Shown here piece by piece: positions 35,635 to 46,057 of a stretch of 64,000 nt of DNA. Location of the stretch: the NCBI RefSeq assembly GCF_019449565.1, contig NZ_JAGRPM010000013.1, forward strand, positions 62,001-126,000, in the 5' to 3' direction. The DNA is from Rhodoblastus sp. (GTDB lineage Bacteria; Pseudomonadota; Alphaproteobacteria; Rhizobiales; Beijerinckiaceae). Position numbers and translations under genes: made by a program. How positions within the stretch are numbered: position 1 is the stretch's first letter; each line of letters starts with the position of its first letter. The notes below the pieces were generated by a model that searched no databases, was not told the DNA's origin, and saw nothing but the letters and a program-made list of their open reading frames with translations.

Positions 35635-37076
35635 TGCGGCTCGACTCGCTTGTGCCCGAAGCGTCCCCGGCGCTCGCCGCGCTGGAAGTCGCCGGCGTGA
35701 CCGCCGACAGCCGCGCGGTCGCGCCGGGCGCGCTGTTTTTCGCCATTGCCGGGGCCAAGGCCGACGGCATGCGGTTCGCGCCGCAGGCTCTCGCCGCCGG
35801 CGCCGTCGCCATCGTCGGCGAGACGACGCCGCAAGGCGAACTGTCGGGCGCGCCTTTCGTGCAGGTGCGCGACGTGCGCAAAAGCCTGTCGCTCGCCGCC
35901 GCCGCGCTTTATCCGCGCCAGCCGGAGAAGATCGTCGCCGTCACCGGCACGTCGGGGAAAACCTCGGTCGCGGATTTCACCCGGCAGATTTTCGCATCTT
36001 GCGGCCTGGCCGCCGCATCGCTTGGCACCATTGGCGTGGTCAAGCCTTCGGGCGCCGTCTATGGCTCGCTGACGACGCCGGACCCGGTGACCTTGCACAA
36101 GACGCTCGACGCTCTGGCGGGCGAGGGCGTGACCCATCTCGCCATGGAGGCCTCCTCGCATGGCCTTGACCAGCGCCGGCTCGATGGCGTGCGGCTCACC
36201 GCAGCGGGCTTTACCAATCTCTCGCGCGACCACCTCGATTATCATTCCGATCTCGACGATTACCTCTCCGCCAAGCTGCGGCTGTTCAACGACCTTCTCC
36301 AGCCGGGGCAGACGGCGGTGATCGCGGCCGATGGCGATTTTTCCGCCCGCGTCATTGAAGCTTGCCGCGCCCGTGGCCTCAAGCTGTTCACCGTCGGCGC
36401 GCGCGGCGAAGCCCTGCGGCTGAAGGACACCCGCGCGGAAGGCTTTTCGTTGCGGCTCGATCTGGAATTCGAGGGCCGGGACATTGCCGTGAACCTGCCG
36501 CTCGCCGGCCTGTTTCAGGCGGAAAACGCCCTGGTCGCGGCGGGCCTCGCCTTGGCCGGTGGCGCGCCGTCCGAAAAGGTCTTCGCGGCGCTCGAAACCT
36601 TACGCGGCGCGCCGGGACGGCTGGAGCGCGTCGGCGATAGAAAAGGCGCGCCGGTCTTCGTCGATTACGCACACAAACCCGACGCGCTGGAAAAGGCGCT
36701 CGCCGCCTTGCGGCCTTTCGCCAAGGGCCGCCTGATCGTGGTGTTCGGCTGCGGCGGGGACCGCGACGCGGGCAAGCGCCCGATCATGGGCGAAATCGCG
36801 ACGCGATGCGCCGATATCGTCCTCGTCACCGACGACAATCCGCGCAGCGAGGATCCGGCGTCGATCCGCGCCCAGATCCTTTCGGCCGCGCCCGGCGCCA
36901 TCGAGATCGGAGACCGCGCCGAAGCCATCCGCGCCGGCGTGAAAATGCTGGGCGAGGGCGATCTGCTGCTCATCGCCGGCAAGGGCCACGAGACCGGTCA
37001 ACTGGTTGGCAAGACAGTGCTGCCGTTCTCCGATCATGACGAGGCGCGCGCCGCGCTCAGGGAGCTGCCGGCATGA
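35634..37076 (+). CDS. murE: UDP-MurNAc-tripeptide synthetase (meso-DAP adding)
   Basis: This 480-residue Mur ligase has the ATP loop G105-TSGKT110 and the D401-N-P-R404 motif, which is diagnostic of meso-diaminopimelate-adding MurE. It adds the third residue of the stem peptide in the cytoplasm. The ATG at 35634 is preferred to a TTG three bases earlier. Downstream it overlaps murF by ATGA. Confidence 0.96.
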   Translation: MRLDSLVPEASPALAALEVAGVTADSRAVAPGALFFAIAGAKADGMRFAPQALAAGAVAIVGETTPQGELSGAPFVQVRDVRKSLSLAAAALYPRQPEKIVAVTGTSGKTSVADFTRQIFASCGLAAASLGTIGVVKPSGAVYGSLTTPDPVTLHKTLDALAGEGVTHLAMEASSHGLDQRRLDGVRLTAAGFTNLSRDHLDYHSDLDDYLSAKLRLFNDLLQPGQTAVIAADGDFSARVIEACRARGLKLFTVGARGEALRLKDTRAEGFSLRLDLEFEGRDIAVNLPLAGLFQAENALVAAGLALAGGAPSEKVFAALETLRGAPGRLERVGDRKGAPVFVDYAHKPDALEKALAALRPFAKGRLIVVFGCGGDRDAGKRPIMGEIATRCADIVLVTDDNPRSEDPASIRAQILSAAPGAIEIGDRAEAIRAGVKMLGEGDLLLIAGKGHETGQLVGKTVLPFSDHDEARAALRELPA

Positions 37077-38518
37077 GCGATTATCTGTGGAGCGGACTTG
37101 GCCTCGTCGCCCCCTTGCGCGCCCGCGTCCTCGGCTTGCCGCCCGATGGCGTCGGCGGCATTTCCATCGACACCCGCACCTTACAGCCGGGCGATCTGTT
37201 CTTCGCCATCAAGGGCGATAATAGCGACGGCCATGATTATGTCGGCGCGGCCTTCGCGCGCGGCGCGGCGGCCGCCGTGGTGGACGAGGCCCATTCCGAC
37301 GCGCTGAAACATCTTGGGACGCTTTATATCGTCCATGACGTACTGAAGGCGATGGAAGGTCTGGGCCGAGCCGCGCGCAAGCGCAGCAAGGCGCGGATCA
37401 TCGCGGTCACCGGCTCGGTCGGCAAGACCTCGACCAAGGAGGCCCTGCGCAAAGTGCTTTCGGACGCCGGGCCGACCCACGCCTCGGACAAGTCCTACAA
37501 TAATCATTGGGGCGTGCCGCTGATGCTCGCCCGCTTGCCGGAAAGCGCGCGCTACGCCGTTTTCGAGATTGGCATGAATCATCCCGGCGAGATCACGGCC
37601 CTGGTCGATATGGTGCGCCCCCATGTCGCCGTCGTGACGAATGTCGCGCCGGTCCATCTTGAGCATTTCGCCAATGTCGAGGCCATTGCACAGGCCAAGG
37701 CGGAAATTTTTCCCGGCCTCGTCAAGGGCGGCGTCGCCATCGTCAATCGCGACATCGAAACCTTCCCCATTCTGGAAGAAGCGGCCAGGGCCTCGCCCGC
37801 CGCCTATGTCCTGACCTTCGGCGCGGATAGCGCGGCGGACGCGCATCTCGCGCAATTCGACGCGGAAGAGACTTTTTCGCGCGTATCGGCGCGGGTGCTG
37901 GGCCAGGACGTGAATTTCCGGCTCGGCGCGCCGGGCCGCCACATGGCGATCAATGCGCTTGCCGTGCTGCTCGCCGCCCGCGCCGTCGGGCTCGATTTCG
38001 CCGCCATCGCGGCCTCGCTGGCGGATGTCGCGCCAGCGCAGGGACGCGGTGCGCGCGAGACGCTTCAGCTCGACCGCGACGACGCTTCAAGCGGTTTCGT
38101 GTTGATCGACGAAAGCTACAACGCCAATCCGGCTTCCATGCGCGCGGCGATCGACCTTCTTGGCTCCGCGAAGCCCTCGGGCGAGGGCCGCCGCATCGCC
38201 GTGCTCGGCGACATGCTGGAGCTGGGGCCGGGCGGGCCGGAGCTTCACGAGGCGCTGAAGGACGATCTTCTGCGCAATGAGGTCGACCTGACCTTCGCCG
38301 CCGGACCGCTCTCCCGTCATCTTTTCGACGCGCTTCCGTCCGAGAAGCGCGGCGCCTGGGCTGAAAGCGGCGCCGCGCTGGAGCCTCAGGTGGCCGAGGC
38401 CCTGCGTCCCGGTGACGTCGTGATGGTCAAGGCCTCCAACGGCTCGAAATTGCACGCGCTCGCCGCCGGCCTCAAGGCGCGCTTCGCCGCGCCTGAACTG
38501 CAGAAGATCGAGGACTGA
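37073..38518 (+). CDS. murF: UDP-MurNAc-pentapeptide synthetase
   Basis: This 481-residue Mur ligase has the ATP loop G114-SVGKT119, the [10 protein letters not shown] segment and a [14 protein letters not shown] motif. It joins D-Ala-D-Ala (made by Ddl, encoded downstream) to the tripeptide. It overlaps murE by 4 bp and is 2 bp from mraY. Confidence 0.95.
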   Translation: MSDYLWSGLGLVAPLRARVLGLPPDGVGGISIDTRTLQPGDLFFAIKGDNSDGHDYVGAAFARGAAAAVVDEAHSDALKHLGTLYIVHDVLKAMEGLGRAARKRSKARIIAVTGSVGKTSTKEALRKVLSDAGPTHASDKSYNNHWGVPLMLARLPESARYAVFEIGMNHPGEITALVDMVRPHVAVVTNVAPVHLEHFANVEAIAQAKAEIFPGLVKGGVAIVNRDIETFPILEEAARASPAAYVLTFGADSAADAHLAQFDAEETFSRVSARVLGQDVNFRLGAPGRHMAINALAVLLAARAVGLDFAAIAASLADVAPAQGRGARETLQLDRDDASSGFVLIDESYNANPASMRAAIDLLGSAKPSGEGRRIAVLGDMLELGPGGPELHEALKDDLLRNEVDLTFAAGPLSRHLFDALPSEKRGAWAESGAALEPQVAEALRPGDVVMVKASNGSKLHALAAGLKARFAAPELQKIED

Positions 38519-38520
38519 AA

Positions 38521-39663
38521 ATGCTCACCTGGCTCGCGGAATTCTCGCATTACCTCAGTCTTCTCAATGTCTTTCGCTACATCACTTTTCGCGCCGCCGG
38601 CGCCTCCGCCACGGCTTTGGCTTTCGTCTTCTTTTTTGGTCCCGCGATCATCGCTTCGCTGCGGCTGAAGCAGGGCAAGGGCCAGCCGATCCGCACGGAC
38701 GGCCCGCAATCGCATCTGGCGAAAAAGGGCACGCCGACCATGGGCGGCCTGATGATCCTGTCGGGTCTCGTGGTCTCCACCGTGCTGTGGGCCAATCCCA
38801 AGAGCGCCTATGTCTGGATCACGCTTTTCGTGACGCTCGGCTTCGGCGTCATCGGTTTTTATGACGATTATCTCAAGGTCACCAAGCAGAGCCACAAGGG
38901 CTTTTCCGGCCGTTCACGTCTCGCGGGCGAGGCGGGTATCGCCATGCTCGCCGCCTATTTCATGATGTGCGCGTCGGCCTCCGGCCCGGTGGCGTCGATC
39001 GGCGATTTCTTCCACGCCTTCATCTCGCCCTTTACCGCGGCTTCGCCTGCGACCAAGCTGGCAGCGCCCTTCGTCCATGGCTGGATCGTCGATCTCGCCT
39101 GGCTGTTCCTGCCCTTCGCGGCTTTCGTCATCGTCGGCTCCGGCAATGCGGTCAATCTCACCGACGGCCTCGACGGCCTCGCCATCGTGCCGGTGATGAT
39201 CGCCTCCGCGACCTTCGGCATCATCGCCTATCTCGCCGGCAACGACATTTTCGCGCATTATCTTGGCATCAATTATGTGCCGGGCGCCGGCGAGCTGACG
39301 GTGATGTGCGGCGCGGTGATCGGCGCGGGGCTCGGCTTCCTCTGGTTCAACGCGCCCCCGGCGCAGATCTTCATGGGCGACACCGGCTCTCTCGCGCTCG
39401 GCGGCATGCTCGGGGCCATCGCCGTGGCGGTGAAACACGAGATCGTGCTGGCCATCGTCGGCGGCCTGTTCGTGATGGAGGCCTTTTCCGTCATCGTGCA
39501 GGTGGCGTCCTTCAAGATGACCGGCAAGCGCGTGTTCAAGATGGCGCCCATCCATCACCATTTCGAGCAATTGGGCTGGTCCGAGCCGCAGGTCGTTGTG
39601 CGCTTCTGGATCATCGCATTCGTTCTGGCCCTGTTGGGCCTCACCACGTTGAAGGTGCGCTGA
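38521..39663 (+). CDS. mraY: Phospho-MurNAc-pentapeptide translocase
   Basis: This 380-residue protein has about ten membrane segments. The hallmarks are [11 protein letters not shown] (Asp-Asp), [26 protein letters not shown] and the HHHFE cluster. It transfers phospho-MurNAc-pentapeptide to undecaprenyl phosphate to form lipid I at the inner membrane. The stop overlaps the start of murD by one base. Confidence 0.96.
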   Translation: MLTWLAEFSHYLSLLNVFRYITFRAAGASATALAFVFFFGPAIIASLRLKQGKGQPIRTDGPQSHLAKKGTPTMGGLMILSGLVVSTVLWANPKSAYVWITLFVTLGFGVIGFYDDYLKVTKQSHKGFSGRSRLAGEAGIAMLAAYFMMCASASGPVASIGDFFHAFISPFTAASPATKLAAPFVHGWIVDLAWLFLPFAAFVIVGSGNAVNLTDGLDGLAIVPVMIASATFGIIAYLAGNDIFAHYLGINYVPGAGELTVMCGAVIGAGLGFLWFNAPPAQIFMGDTGSLALGGMLGAIAVAVKHEIVLAIVGGLFVMEAFSVIVQVASFKMTGKRVFKMAPIHHHFEQLGWSEPQVVVRFWIIAFVLALLGLTTLKVR

Positions 39664-41084
39664 TGATTCCGATCACCTCCCTCGCCGGGCAATCGATCGC
39701 TCTGTTTGGCCTCGGCGGCTCCGGCCTCTCCACCGCCAAGGCGCTCGCCGCGGGCGGCGCTTTGGTCAACGCCTGGGACGATTCGCCCGCCGCGCGCGAC
39801 AAGGCGTCGGCGGAAGGGATCTATCTGTTCGACTTGCGCGAGGCCGATTGGTCCAGCTTTGCGGCTTTGGTGCTGGCGCCGGGCGCGCCGCTGACCCATC
39901 CGGCTCCGCACTGGAGCGCCGAGAAAGCCAATGAGGCGGGCGTCCCGGTCATCGGCGACATCGAGCTATTCTGCCGCGAGCGCGCGCTGGTCGCGCCGGG
40001 CGCGCCGCTGGTCGCGATCACCGGCACCAATGGCAAGAGCACGACCACGGCGCTCATCGCCCATATCCTCCGCGAGGCTGGTTTCGACGTGCAGCTCGGC
40101 GGCAATATTGGCGTGCCGATCCTCGATCTGGAGCCGCCGGCGCTCGACCGCGTCCATGTGATCGAATGTTCGAGCTTCCAGATCGATCTCGCGCCCTCGC
40201 TCGATCCAAGCGTCGGCCTGCTGCTCAATCTGACGCCGGACCATCTTGACCGCCACGGCACGATGGAAAATTACGCCGCCATCAAGCAACGCCTGGTCGA
40301 GGGCTCGGAATTCGCCATCGTCGGGCGCGACGACGACTGGTGCGAAGCGATCTTCCAATATTTGAAGCGCGCGTCTCACTCGGTCGTCGGCATCGCCAAC
40401 AGCCGGCCGAATGCGCTCGCCAGCATTTGCTTCGAAGCGGGCCGGTTGCGCCGCGCTTTCGCTCTGCCCGCGCTCAAGACACTGGAAGAAAACCTGTTCG
40501 ACCTTGCCCGCGCCCCGGCCTTGCGCGGCGCCCATAATGGCCAGAACGCGGCGGCGGCTTTTGCCGCCTGCGAACGGCTCGGACTGGCGCATGACGAAAT
40601 CGGCCTCGGCATGCGCTCCTTCCCCGGCCTCGCCCACCGCATGGAGCAGATCGGGCGCAAGGGCGCGGTTCTCTTCGTCAACGACAGCAAGGCGACCAAC
40701 GCCGACGCCGCCGAAAAGGCGCTGCAAAGCTTCGACGATATTTTCTGGATCATCGGCGGCAAGGCCAAGGCGGGCGGCATCGAGCCGCTGCGGCCTTTGT
40801 TCGGCAAGGTGCGCAAGGCCTATCTGATCGGCGAGGCGGCGCCGGATTTCGCCGCCACGCTGGAAGGCGCGGTTCCTTACGAGCAGTGCGGGACGCTCGA
40901 GGTCGCGACAGCGGCGGCGGCGCGGGACGCCGCCGAGAGCGGCGCGGCGGAGGCGGTCGTGCTGCTGTCGCCCGCCTGCGCGTCCTATGACCAGTTCGCC
41001 AATTTCGAGAAGCGCGGCGACGCCTTTCGCGAGCAGGTTCAACCGTTGCTGGGTGAGAATGGCGCGCAGGGCGCGTTATTTTGA
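39663..41084 (+). CDS. murD: UDP-MurNAc-L-alanine:D-glutamate ligase
   Basis: This 473-residue Mur ligase starts with the MurD Rossmann motif ([15 protein letters not shown]) and has the ATP loop G121-TNGKS126 and a later [22 protein letters not shown] segment. It adds D-Glu to UDP-MurNAc-L-Ala. The ATG at 39663 overlaps the mraY stop (TGATGA). Confidence 0.95.
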   Translation: MIPITSLAGQSIALFGLGGSGLSTAKALAAGGALVNAWDDSPAARDKASAEGIYLFDLREADWSSFAALVLAPGAPLTHPAPHWSAEKANEAGVPVIGDIELFCRERALVAPGAPLVAITGTNGKSTTTALIAHILREAGFDVQLGGNIGVPILDLEPPALDRVHVIECSSFQIDLAPSLDPSVGLLLNLTPDHLDRHGTMENYAAIKQRLVEGSEFAIVGRDDDWCEAIFQYLKRASHSVVGIANSRPNALASICFEAGRLRRAFALPALKTLEENLFDLARAPALRGAHNGQNAAAAFAACERLGLAHDEIGLGMRSFPGLAHRMEQIGRKGAVLFVNDSKATNADAAEKALQSFDDIFWIIGGKAKAGGIEPLRPLFGKVRKAYLIGEAAPDFAATLEGAVPYEQCGTLEVATAAAARDAAESGAAEAVVLLSPACASYDQFANFEKRGDAFREQVQPLLGENGAQGALF

Positions 41085-41142
41085 GTGTTCAAACCGCGTG
41101 ATCTGAACAGGGCGGAAATCCGCCGCCAAAAAGGAGGTTCCC

Positions 41143-42300
41143 ATGGTCTCTCGCGCGGAGCGCTCCATCGCCGCCGCCTGGTGGTGGACGGTGGACCGCT
41201 GGCTTCTCGCCGCCATCGGCGCCGTCATCGTGTTGGGCCTCGTCCTGATCATGGCGGGCAGCCCGCCGGTGGCCGATCGCCTGCATCTGCCGTCGTTCCA
41301 TTTCGTCAACCGGCAGGTCGAATTCCTGATTCCCTCGATCGCCTTGATGCTGGGCCTTTCCTTTCTGCCGCCGCGTCATGTGCGCCGCGCGGCTTTGGCG
41401 CTTTACATTGTCTCGATGGGGCTGGTGTTTGCGGCGCTGTTGTTCGGTCATGAGGTCAAGGGCGCGCGGCGCTGGATCTTCGGCGTGCAGCCCTCCGAAT
41501 TCCTCAAGCCCGCCTTTGTCATCCTTGCCGCCTGGGCGATCTCCGAAGGCGCCAAACGCCGCGACGTGCCTGGAAACTGGATCGCCGTCCTGCTGCTCCC
41601 CCTGACGGTAGTGCCGCTCGTGCTCCAGCCCGACTTCGGCCAGACCATGCTGATTTGCCTGGTCTGGGGCCTGATGTTCTTCATGGCGGGACTGCACTGG
41701 ATCTGGCTCGCGGGGCTGGTCGGCTTCGCCTCCAGCGCGATCGTGCTGGCCTATAAATTCGTGCCGCATGTGCGTGCCCGCATCATGCACTTTCTGGAGC
41801 CAGGCCAGACCGGAGGCGTCGCCGACACCTTTCAGGTCGACACCGCGCTCGACAGCTTCATTTCCGGCGGCTGGTTCGGCAAGGGGCCGGGCGAGGGCGT
41901 GCTGAAGCGCATCCTGCCGGATTCCCACACCGACTTCATCTTCGCAGTGACCGGCGAGGAATTCGGCCTGCTATTCTGCATGGGCATCGTCGGGCTATTC
42001 GCCTTCATCGTGCTGCGCGCGCTGTTGAAATCCGCGAAGAACGAAGATCCTTTCTGCCGCTTCGCCACGGCGGGGATCGCCCTTCTGTTCGGCCTCCAGG
42101 CCTCCATCAATATGGCGGTGAACTTGCACCTCATGCCGGCCAAGGGCATGACCTTGCCCTTCATCTCCTATGGCGGCTCGTCCTTGATCTCGCTCGGAAT
42201 TTCCATGGGCTTCCTCATCGCCGTGACGCGCAAGCGCCCGAAATCGGACCTGATGTTCGATCGGCGCGTCAATGCGCCCATCGCGGCGCCGGCGGAATGA
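41143..42300 (+). CDS. ftsW: Septal peptidoglycan glycosyltransferase FtsW
   Basis: This 385-residue SEDS-family protein has about ten membrane helices. It carries the family segment GARRWIFGVQPSEFLKPA and the PLPFISYGGSSL-type C-terminal block (here TLPFISYGGSSLIS). With FtsI it polymerises lipid II at the septum. A strong ribosome site (AAGGAGG) lies 7 bases before the ATG at 41143. The 58-bp gap after murD is the largest so far in this part of the cluster. Confidence 0.95.
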   Translation: MVSRAERSIAAAWWWTVDRWLLAAIGAVIVLGLVLIMAGSPPVADRLHLPSFHFVNRQVEFLIPSIALMLGLSFLPPRHVRRAALALYIVSMGLVFAALLFGHEVKGARRWIFGVQPSEFLKPAFVILAAWAISEGAKRRDVPGNWIAVLLLPLTVVPLVLQPDFGQTMLICLVWGLMFFMAGLHWIWLAGLVGFASSAIVLAYKFVPHVRARIMHFLEPGQTGGVADTFQVDTALDSFISGGWFGKGPGEGVLKRILPDSHTDFIFAVTGEEFGLLFCMGIVGLFAFIVLRALLKSAKNEDPFCRFATAGIALLFGLQASINMAVNLHLMPAKGMTLPFISYGGSSLISLGISMGFLIAVTRKRPKSDLMFDRRVNAPIAAPAE

Positions 42301-43394
42301 CAATGGACAACCTCATTCTCGTCGCCGCCGGGGGCACCGGCGGCCATCTCTTTCCGGCGCAGGCGCTTTCCCACGCCTTGGTGGCCCGCGGCGCGCGCGT
42401 GCGCCTCGCAACCGACGAGCGCGCGCTGAAATATGGCGCCGACTTTCCCGCCGAGGAGATTCATGAAATCGCCTCGGCGACGCCGACCTCGGGCGGCGCC
42501 GTCGCCAAGGGTCTGGCGGCGCTGACGCTGATGAAGGGCGTCGTCGAGGCCTATCGCCTGCTTGGCCGGATCAAGCCCCGTGTGGTCGTGAGCTTCGGCG
42601 GCTATCCGACCGTGCCGCCCGCGCTCGCCGCTTCGTTGCGGGGGATTCCGCTGATACTGCATGAACAGAATGCGGTGATGGGCCGCGCCAATCGCTTCTT
42701 GAGCCAGCGCGCGCAGGTCATCGCCAGCGGCTTCCCCACGCTCGACGGACTTTCCGAAACTTTGCGCGCAAAGGTCGTGCTGGTCGGCAATCCGGTGCGC
42801 CCGGCGGTGCTGGAGGCGGCGGCGCTGCCTTTCCCGGATTTCGCCGATGGCAAGCTCCATCTTCTGGTGACGGGCGGCTCGCAGGGCGCGCGCATCATGT
42901 CCGACGTCGCGCCCGCCGCCATCGCCTTGCTGCCGCCCGAACTGCGCGCGCGGCTGGTCATCGTCCAGCAGGCGCGCGGCGAAGATCTCGCGCGGGTGCA
43001 GGAAGCTTATACGCGGCTGAACGTCGCCTTCGAGGCGGCGCCCTTCTTCGCGGACCTGCCGTTGCGCATCGCCCAATCGCATCTCGTGCTGGGGCGCTCC
43101 GGCGCCTCGACCGTGTCGGAGCTGGCGGTGATCGGGCGCCCGTCGATCCTGGTGCCTTTCCCCCACGCTTTGGACGCCGATCAGGCCGCCAATGCGGCCC
43201 ATTTGGCGAAGACCGGCGCGGCGGAGGTGATGCGACAGAACGGATTCACCCCGGATTGGCTGGCTGAACGGCTCTCTCAGGCGCTCGCCGAGCCAAAAGA
43301 CTTGACGCGGCGCGCGCAAGCGGCCAAGAGCGCAGGCATTCCCGACGCCGCCGAACGTCTGGCCGATCTGGCGCTCAAGACCGCCGGGCTTTGA
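42297..43394 (+). CDS. murG: Undecaprenyl-PP-MurNAc-pentapeptide-UDPGlcNAc transferase
   Basis: This 365-residue GT28 enzyme shows AAGGTGGHLFPA (N-terminal membrane-near loop), LHEQNAVMGRANR, VTGGSQGA and SGASTVSELAVIGRPSILVPFPHA. It adds GlcNAc to lipid I, forming lipid II on the cytoplasmic face of the membrane. The ATG at 42297 overlaps the ftsW stop (ATGA); a second ATG 6 bases on is possible. Confidence 0.96.
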   Translation: MTMDNLILVAAGGTGGHLFPAQALSHALVARGARVRLATDERALKYGADFPAEEIHEIASATPTSGGAVAKGLAALTLMKGVVEAYRLLGRIKPRVVVSFGGYPTVPPALAASLRGIPLILHEQNAVMGRANRFLSQRAQVIASGFPTLDGLSETLRAKVVLVGNPVRPAVLEAAALPFPDFADGKLHLLVTGGSQGARIMSDVAPAAIALLPPELRARLVIVQQARGEDLARVQEAYTRLNVAFEAAPFFADLPLRIAQSHLVLGRSGASTVSELAVIGRPSILVPFPHALDADQAANAAHLAKTGAAEVMRQNGFTPDWLAERLSQALAEPKDLTRRAQAAKSAGIPDAAERLADLALKTAGL

Positions 43395-43421
43395 CGGCGG
43401 TCCCCAGCGCGAGCGAGGCCC

Positions 43422-43925
43422 ATGATCGAACCCGGTTATGTCCAGACTTTTGCCGCCTATAACAAATGGCAGAACGCCAGCCTGCTCGCCGCCGCCTCGG
43501 GCCTGACCGACGCGCAAAGGCGCGAGGATCGCGGCGCTTTTTTCAAATCGGTCCACGCCAGCCTCAACCACCTGCTCTGGGCGGATGAAATGTGGATGAG
43601 CCGCCTCGCCGGCCTGCCGCGCCCGGAAACGCCCTTTCCCGGCGTCGAACACTTGGCCGATTGGGACTTTCTGGTCCAGCGCCGCGCCGAACTGGACGAT
43701 TTCATCGTCACCTGGGCGGACGGTCTCGCTCCCGCCGATCTTGCCGGCGACCTCGTCTGGCGCTCCGCTTTGCTGGGCGGCGAGGCCCGCCAACCACGCT
43801 GGATCGCCGTCACGCATATGTTCAACCACCAGGCCCATCATCGCGGGCAGGTCCATGCGCTGCTCACCGCCCTTGGCGCGCAGCCGAACGACACGGACCT
43901 GATCCTGATGCCGCGCGTGGCCTGA
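43422..43925 (+). CDS. DinB/YfiT-family metal-binding protein inside the dcw cluster
   Basis: This 167-residue four-helix-bundle protein has the DinB metal site: His50 in SLNHLLWAD and His136/His140 in HMFNHQAHHRGQ. DinB-superfamily members are often mycothiol-, bacillithiol- or glutathione-dependent transferases or are damage-induced proteins of unknown role. It sits between murG (27 bp) and murC (24 bp) on the same strand, so it is transcribed with wall genes, but nothing in it points to a wall reaction. Confidence 0.85.
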   Translation: MIEPGYVQTFAAYNKWQNASLLAAASGLTDAQRREDRGAFFKSVHASLNHLLWADEMWMSRLAGLPRPETPFPGVEHLADWDFLVQRRAELDDFIVTWADGLAPADLAGDLVWRSALLGGEARQPRWIAVTHMFNHQAHHRGQVHALLTALGAQPNDTDLILMPRVA

Positions 43926-43949
43926 GCCCAATTCATTGGAGTCGCAAAA

Positions 43950-45359
43950 ATGAAATTGCCGAGCAAACTTGGCCCCATTCATTTCGTCGGAATCGGCGGC
44001 ATCGGCATGTCGGGCATAGCCGAAGTGCTTCTCAACCTCGGCTATGACGTGCAGGGCTCGGACGCCTCCGACAACGCCAATGTCAAGCGCCTGCGCGACA
44101 AGGGCGCGCGCATCTTCCTCGGCCACAACGCCAAAAACCTCGGCGAAGCGGCGGTGGTGGTGGTCTCGACCGCGATCAAGCGTGACAATCCGGAACTGGC
44201 CGGGGCGCGCGAAAAACGCCTGCCGGTGGTGCGCCGCGCCGAAATGCTGGCCGAGCTGATGCGGCTCAAGCAATGCGTCGCCATCGCGGGCACCCATGGC
44301 AAGACCACGACGACCTCTCTGGTCGCGACCCTGCTCGACGCCGGCGGCCTCGATCCGACCGTCATCAATGGCGGCATCATCAACGCCTATGGCACCAACG
44401 CCCGGCTCGGCGCGGGCGAGTGGATGGTGGTGGAGGCCGACGAGAGCGACGGCACCTTCCTGAAGCTGCCCGCCGACGTTGCGGTCGTCACCAATATCGA
44501 CCCCGAGCATCTCGATCATTTCAAGACCTTCGACGCTATCAAGGAGGCCTTCCGCTCCTTCGTCGAAAACCTGCCCTTCTATGGCTTCGCGGTGATGTGC
44601 CTCGACCATCCGACCGTGCAGGAGCTGGTCGGCAAGATCGAGGACCGCCGCGTCGTCACCTATGGCGAAAACCCGCAGGCCGACGTGCGGCTTTCCAATA
44701 TCGACCTGACCGGCGGCGTGTCGCGCTTCAATGTCACGCTTCGCGACCGTCTGCACGGGCGCGAGGAAGTCCTGGCCGATCTGGTCTTGCCCATGCCCGG
44801 ACATCATAATGCGCTCAACGCTACGGCGGCGATCGCGGTCGCCTGGCAGCTCGGCGTCAGCATCGAGAACATCACCCGGGGGCTGGCGGCCTTCGGCGGC
44901 GTCAAGCGCCGCTTCACCCGCACCGGCGAATGGAAGGGCGCGATCATTTTCGACGATTACGGCCATCACCCGGTCGAAATCGCGGCCGTGCTGCGCGCCG
45001 CCCGCGCCTCGACCGAGCACAAGGTGATCGCCGTGGTGCAGCCGCATCGCTACACCCGGTTGCAGAGCCTGTTCGACCAATTCGCGACCTGCTTCAATGA
45101 CGCCGATGTCGTCATCGTCGCAGACGTCTATGCGGCCGGCGAGGCGCCCATCGAGGGCGTCAGCAAGGAGGCGCTGGTCTCCGCCATCAAGGCGCACGGC
45201 CATCGCCAGGCTCTGGCCCTGCCGCGCGCGGACGACCTGCCGGACATCATCCGCGATCTCGCCGCGCCGGGCGATTATGTTGTCCTGCTCGGCGCCGGCA
45301 ACATCACGCAATGGGCCTATGCGCTGCCGGACCAGCTGGCGGCGGGAGACGCCTTGTGA
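43950..45359 (+). CDS. murC: UDP-MurNAc:L-alanine ligase
   Basis: This 469-residue Mur ligase begins with [14 protein letters not shown] (UDP-binding Rossmann), has the ATP loop G114-THGK118-TTT and [10 protein letters not shown] near residue 333. It adds L-Ala to UDP-MurNAc, the first step of stem-peptide synthesis. Its stop overlaps the GTG start of the next gene. Confidence 0.96.
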   Translation: MKLPSKLGPIHFVGIGGIGMSGIAEVLLNLGYDVQGSDASDNANVKRLRDKGARIFLGHNAKNLGEAAVVVVSTAIKRDNPELAGAREKRLPVVRRAEMLAELMRLKQCVAIAGTHGKTTTTSLVATLLDAGGLDPTVINGGIINAYGTNARLGAGEWMVVEADESDGTFLKLPADVAVVTNIDPEHLDHFKTFDAIKEAFRSFVENLPFYGFAVMCLDHPTVQELVGKIEDRRVVTYGENPQADVRLSNIDLTGGVSRFNVTLRDRLHGREEVLADLVLPMPGHHNALNATAAIAVAWQLGVSIENITRGLAAFGGVKRRFTRTGEWKGAIIFDDYGHHPVEIAAVLRAARASTEHKVIAVVQPHRYTRLQSLFDQFATCFNDADVVIVADVYAAGEAPIEGVSKEALVSAIKAHGHRQALALPRADDLPDIIRDLAAPGDYVVLLGAGNITQWAYALPDQLAAGDAL

Positions 45360-46057
45360 GCCAGCGCTGCCTCGTCCTGCGCCATCTCGCCTTTGAAGGG
45401 CTTGGCGTTCTGGCGGCGCAACTTCACGCCGGCGGCTTCGTCACCCGCATCTGTGAGGTTGGCGTCGATCCCTTTCCGGCGGAAGAAATCCAATCCTGCG
45501 ATCTGCTGGTCGTGCTGGGCGGGCCGATCGGCGTTTACGAAACCGAGGCCTATCCCTTCCTGATCGAGGAGATGGCGGCCATCGGCGCGCGGCTCGCCGC
45601 CAGGAAGCCGACGCTTGGCGTCTGCCTCGGCGCGCAATTGATGGCGGCGGCGCTCGGCGCGCGGGTCGCGCCGGGGCCTGCCAAGGAAATTGGCTATGCG
45701 CCGCTGACGCTTACGGATGAAGGCCGCGCCTCGCCGCTCGCCGCGCTGGAGCGCGAAATGGCCCTGCATTGGCATGGCGACGCCTTTGACTTGCCGGAGG
45801 GGGCGCGGCGCCTCGCTTTCACGGACGTCTGCCCCAATCAGGCCTTTTCGATCGGCTCTTATGCGCTCGGACTGCAATTCCACGCCGAGGTCGAACCCTC
45901 CGCGCTCGAAGCCTGGCTGATCGGTCATGCGGTCGAGTTGGGCAAGGCCGGGATCGACCCGCGCGATCTGCGCGTTCAGGCCGCGCGCCACGGCGCGGCG
46001 ACAGCGGAAGCGGGCAGGAAGCTGTTCCGCGCCTGGTTCGAGGGAGCCTTCGCATGA
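45356..46057 (+). CDS. Class I glutamine amidotransferase-like protein between murC and murB
   Basis: This 233-residue GATase1 domain has a full triad: Cys90 in GVCLGAQ, His176 in LQFHAE and Glu178. It starts at a GTG that overlaps the murC stop (GTGA), and its own stop overlaps murB (ATGA), so it is translationally embedded in the operon. Homologues are annotated as GMP-synthase-like amidotransferases or gamma-glutamyl hydrolase-like proteins, usually with unknown acceptor. Gram-positive GatD, another GATase, supplies ammonia to amidate lipid II with MurT; no MurT is seen here and DAP or D-Glu amidation is only a speculation. Hydrolysis of a gamma-glutamyl compound is an alternative. Confidence 0.85.
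   Translation: MSQRCLVLRHLAFEGLGVLAAQLHAGGFVTRICEVGVDPFPAEEIQSCDLLVVLGGPIGVYETEAYPFLIEEMAAIGARLAARKPTLGVCLGAQLMAAALGARVAPGPAKEIGYAPLTLTDEGRASPLAALEREMALHWHGDAFDLPEGARRLAFTDVCPNQAFSIGSYALGLQFHAEVEPSALEAWLIGHAVELGKAGIDPRDLRVQAARHGAATAEAGRKLFRAWFEGAFA

Noticed and set aside
42168-45311. Open frame of about 1047 codons antisense to murG-murC
   Set aside because: It is the antisense shadow of well-supported Mur genes in GC-rich DNA; composition (many Arg, Gln, Asp, His) is typical of such shadows and it spans several real genes.
45356-46057. Calling the GATase a GatD homologue that amidates lipid II
   Set aside because: There is no MurT partner and Gram-negative lipid II is not known to be amidated this way; kept as a hypothesis only.
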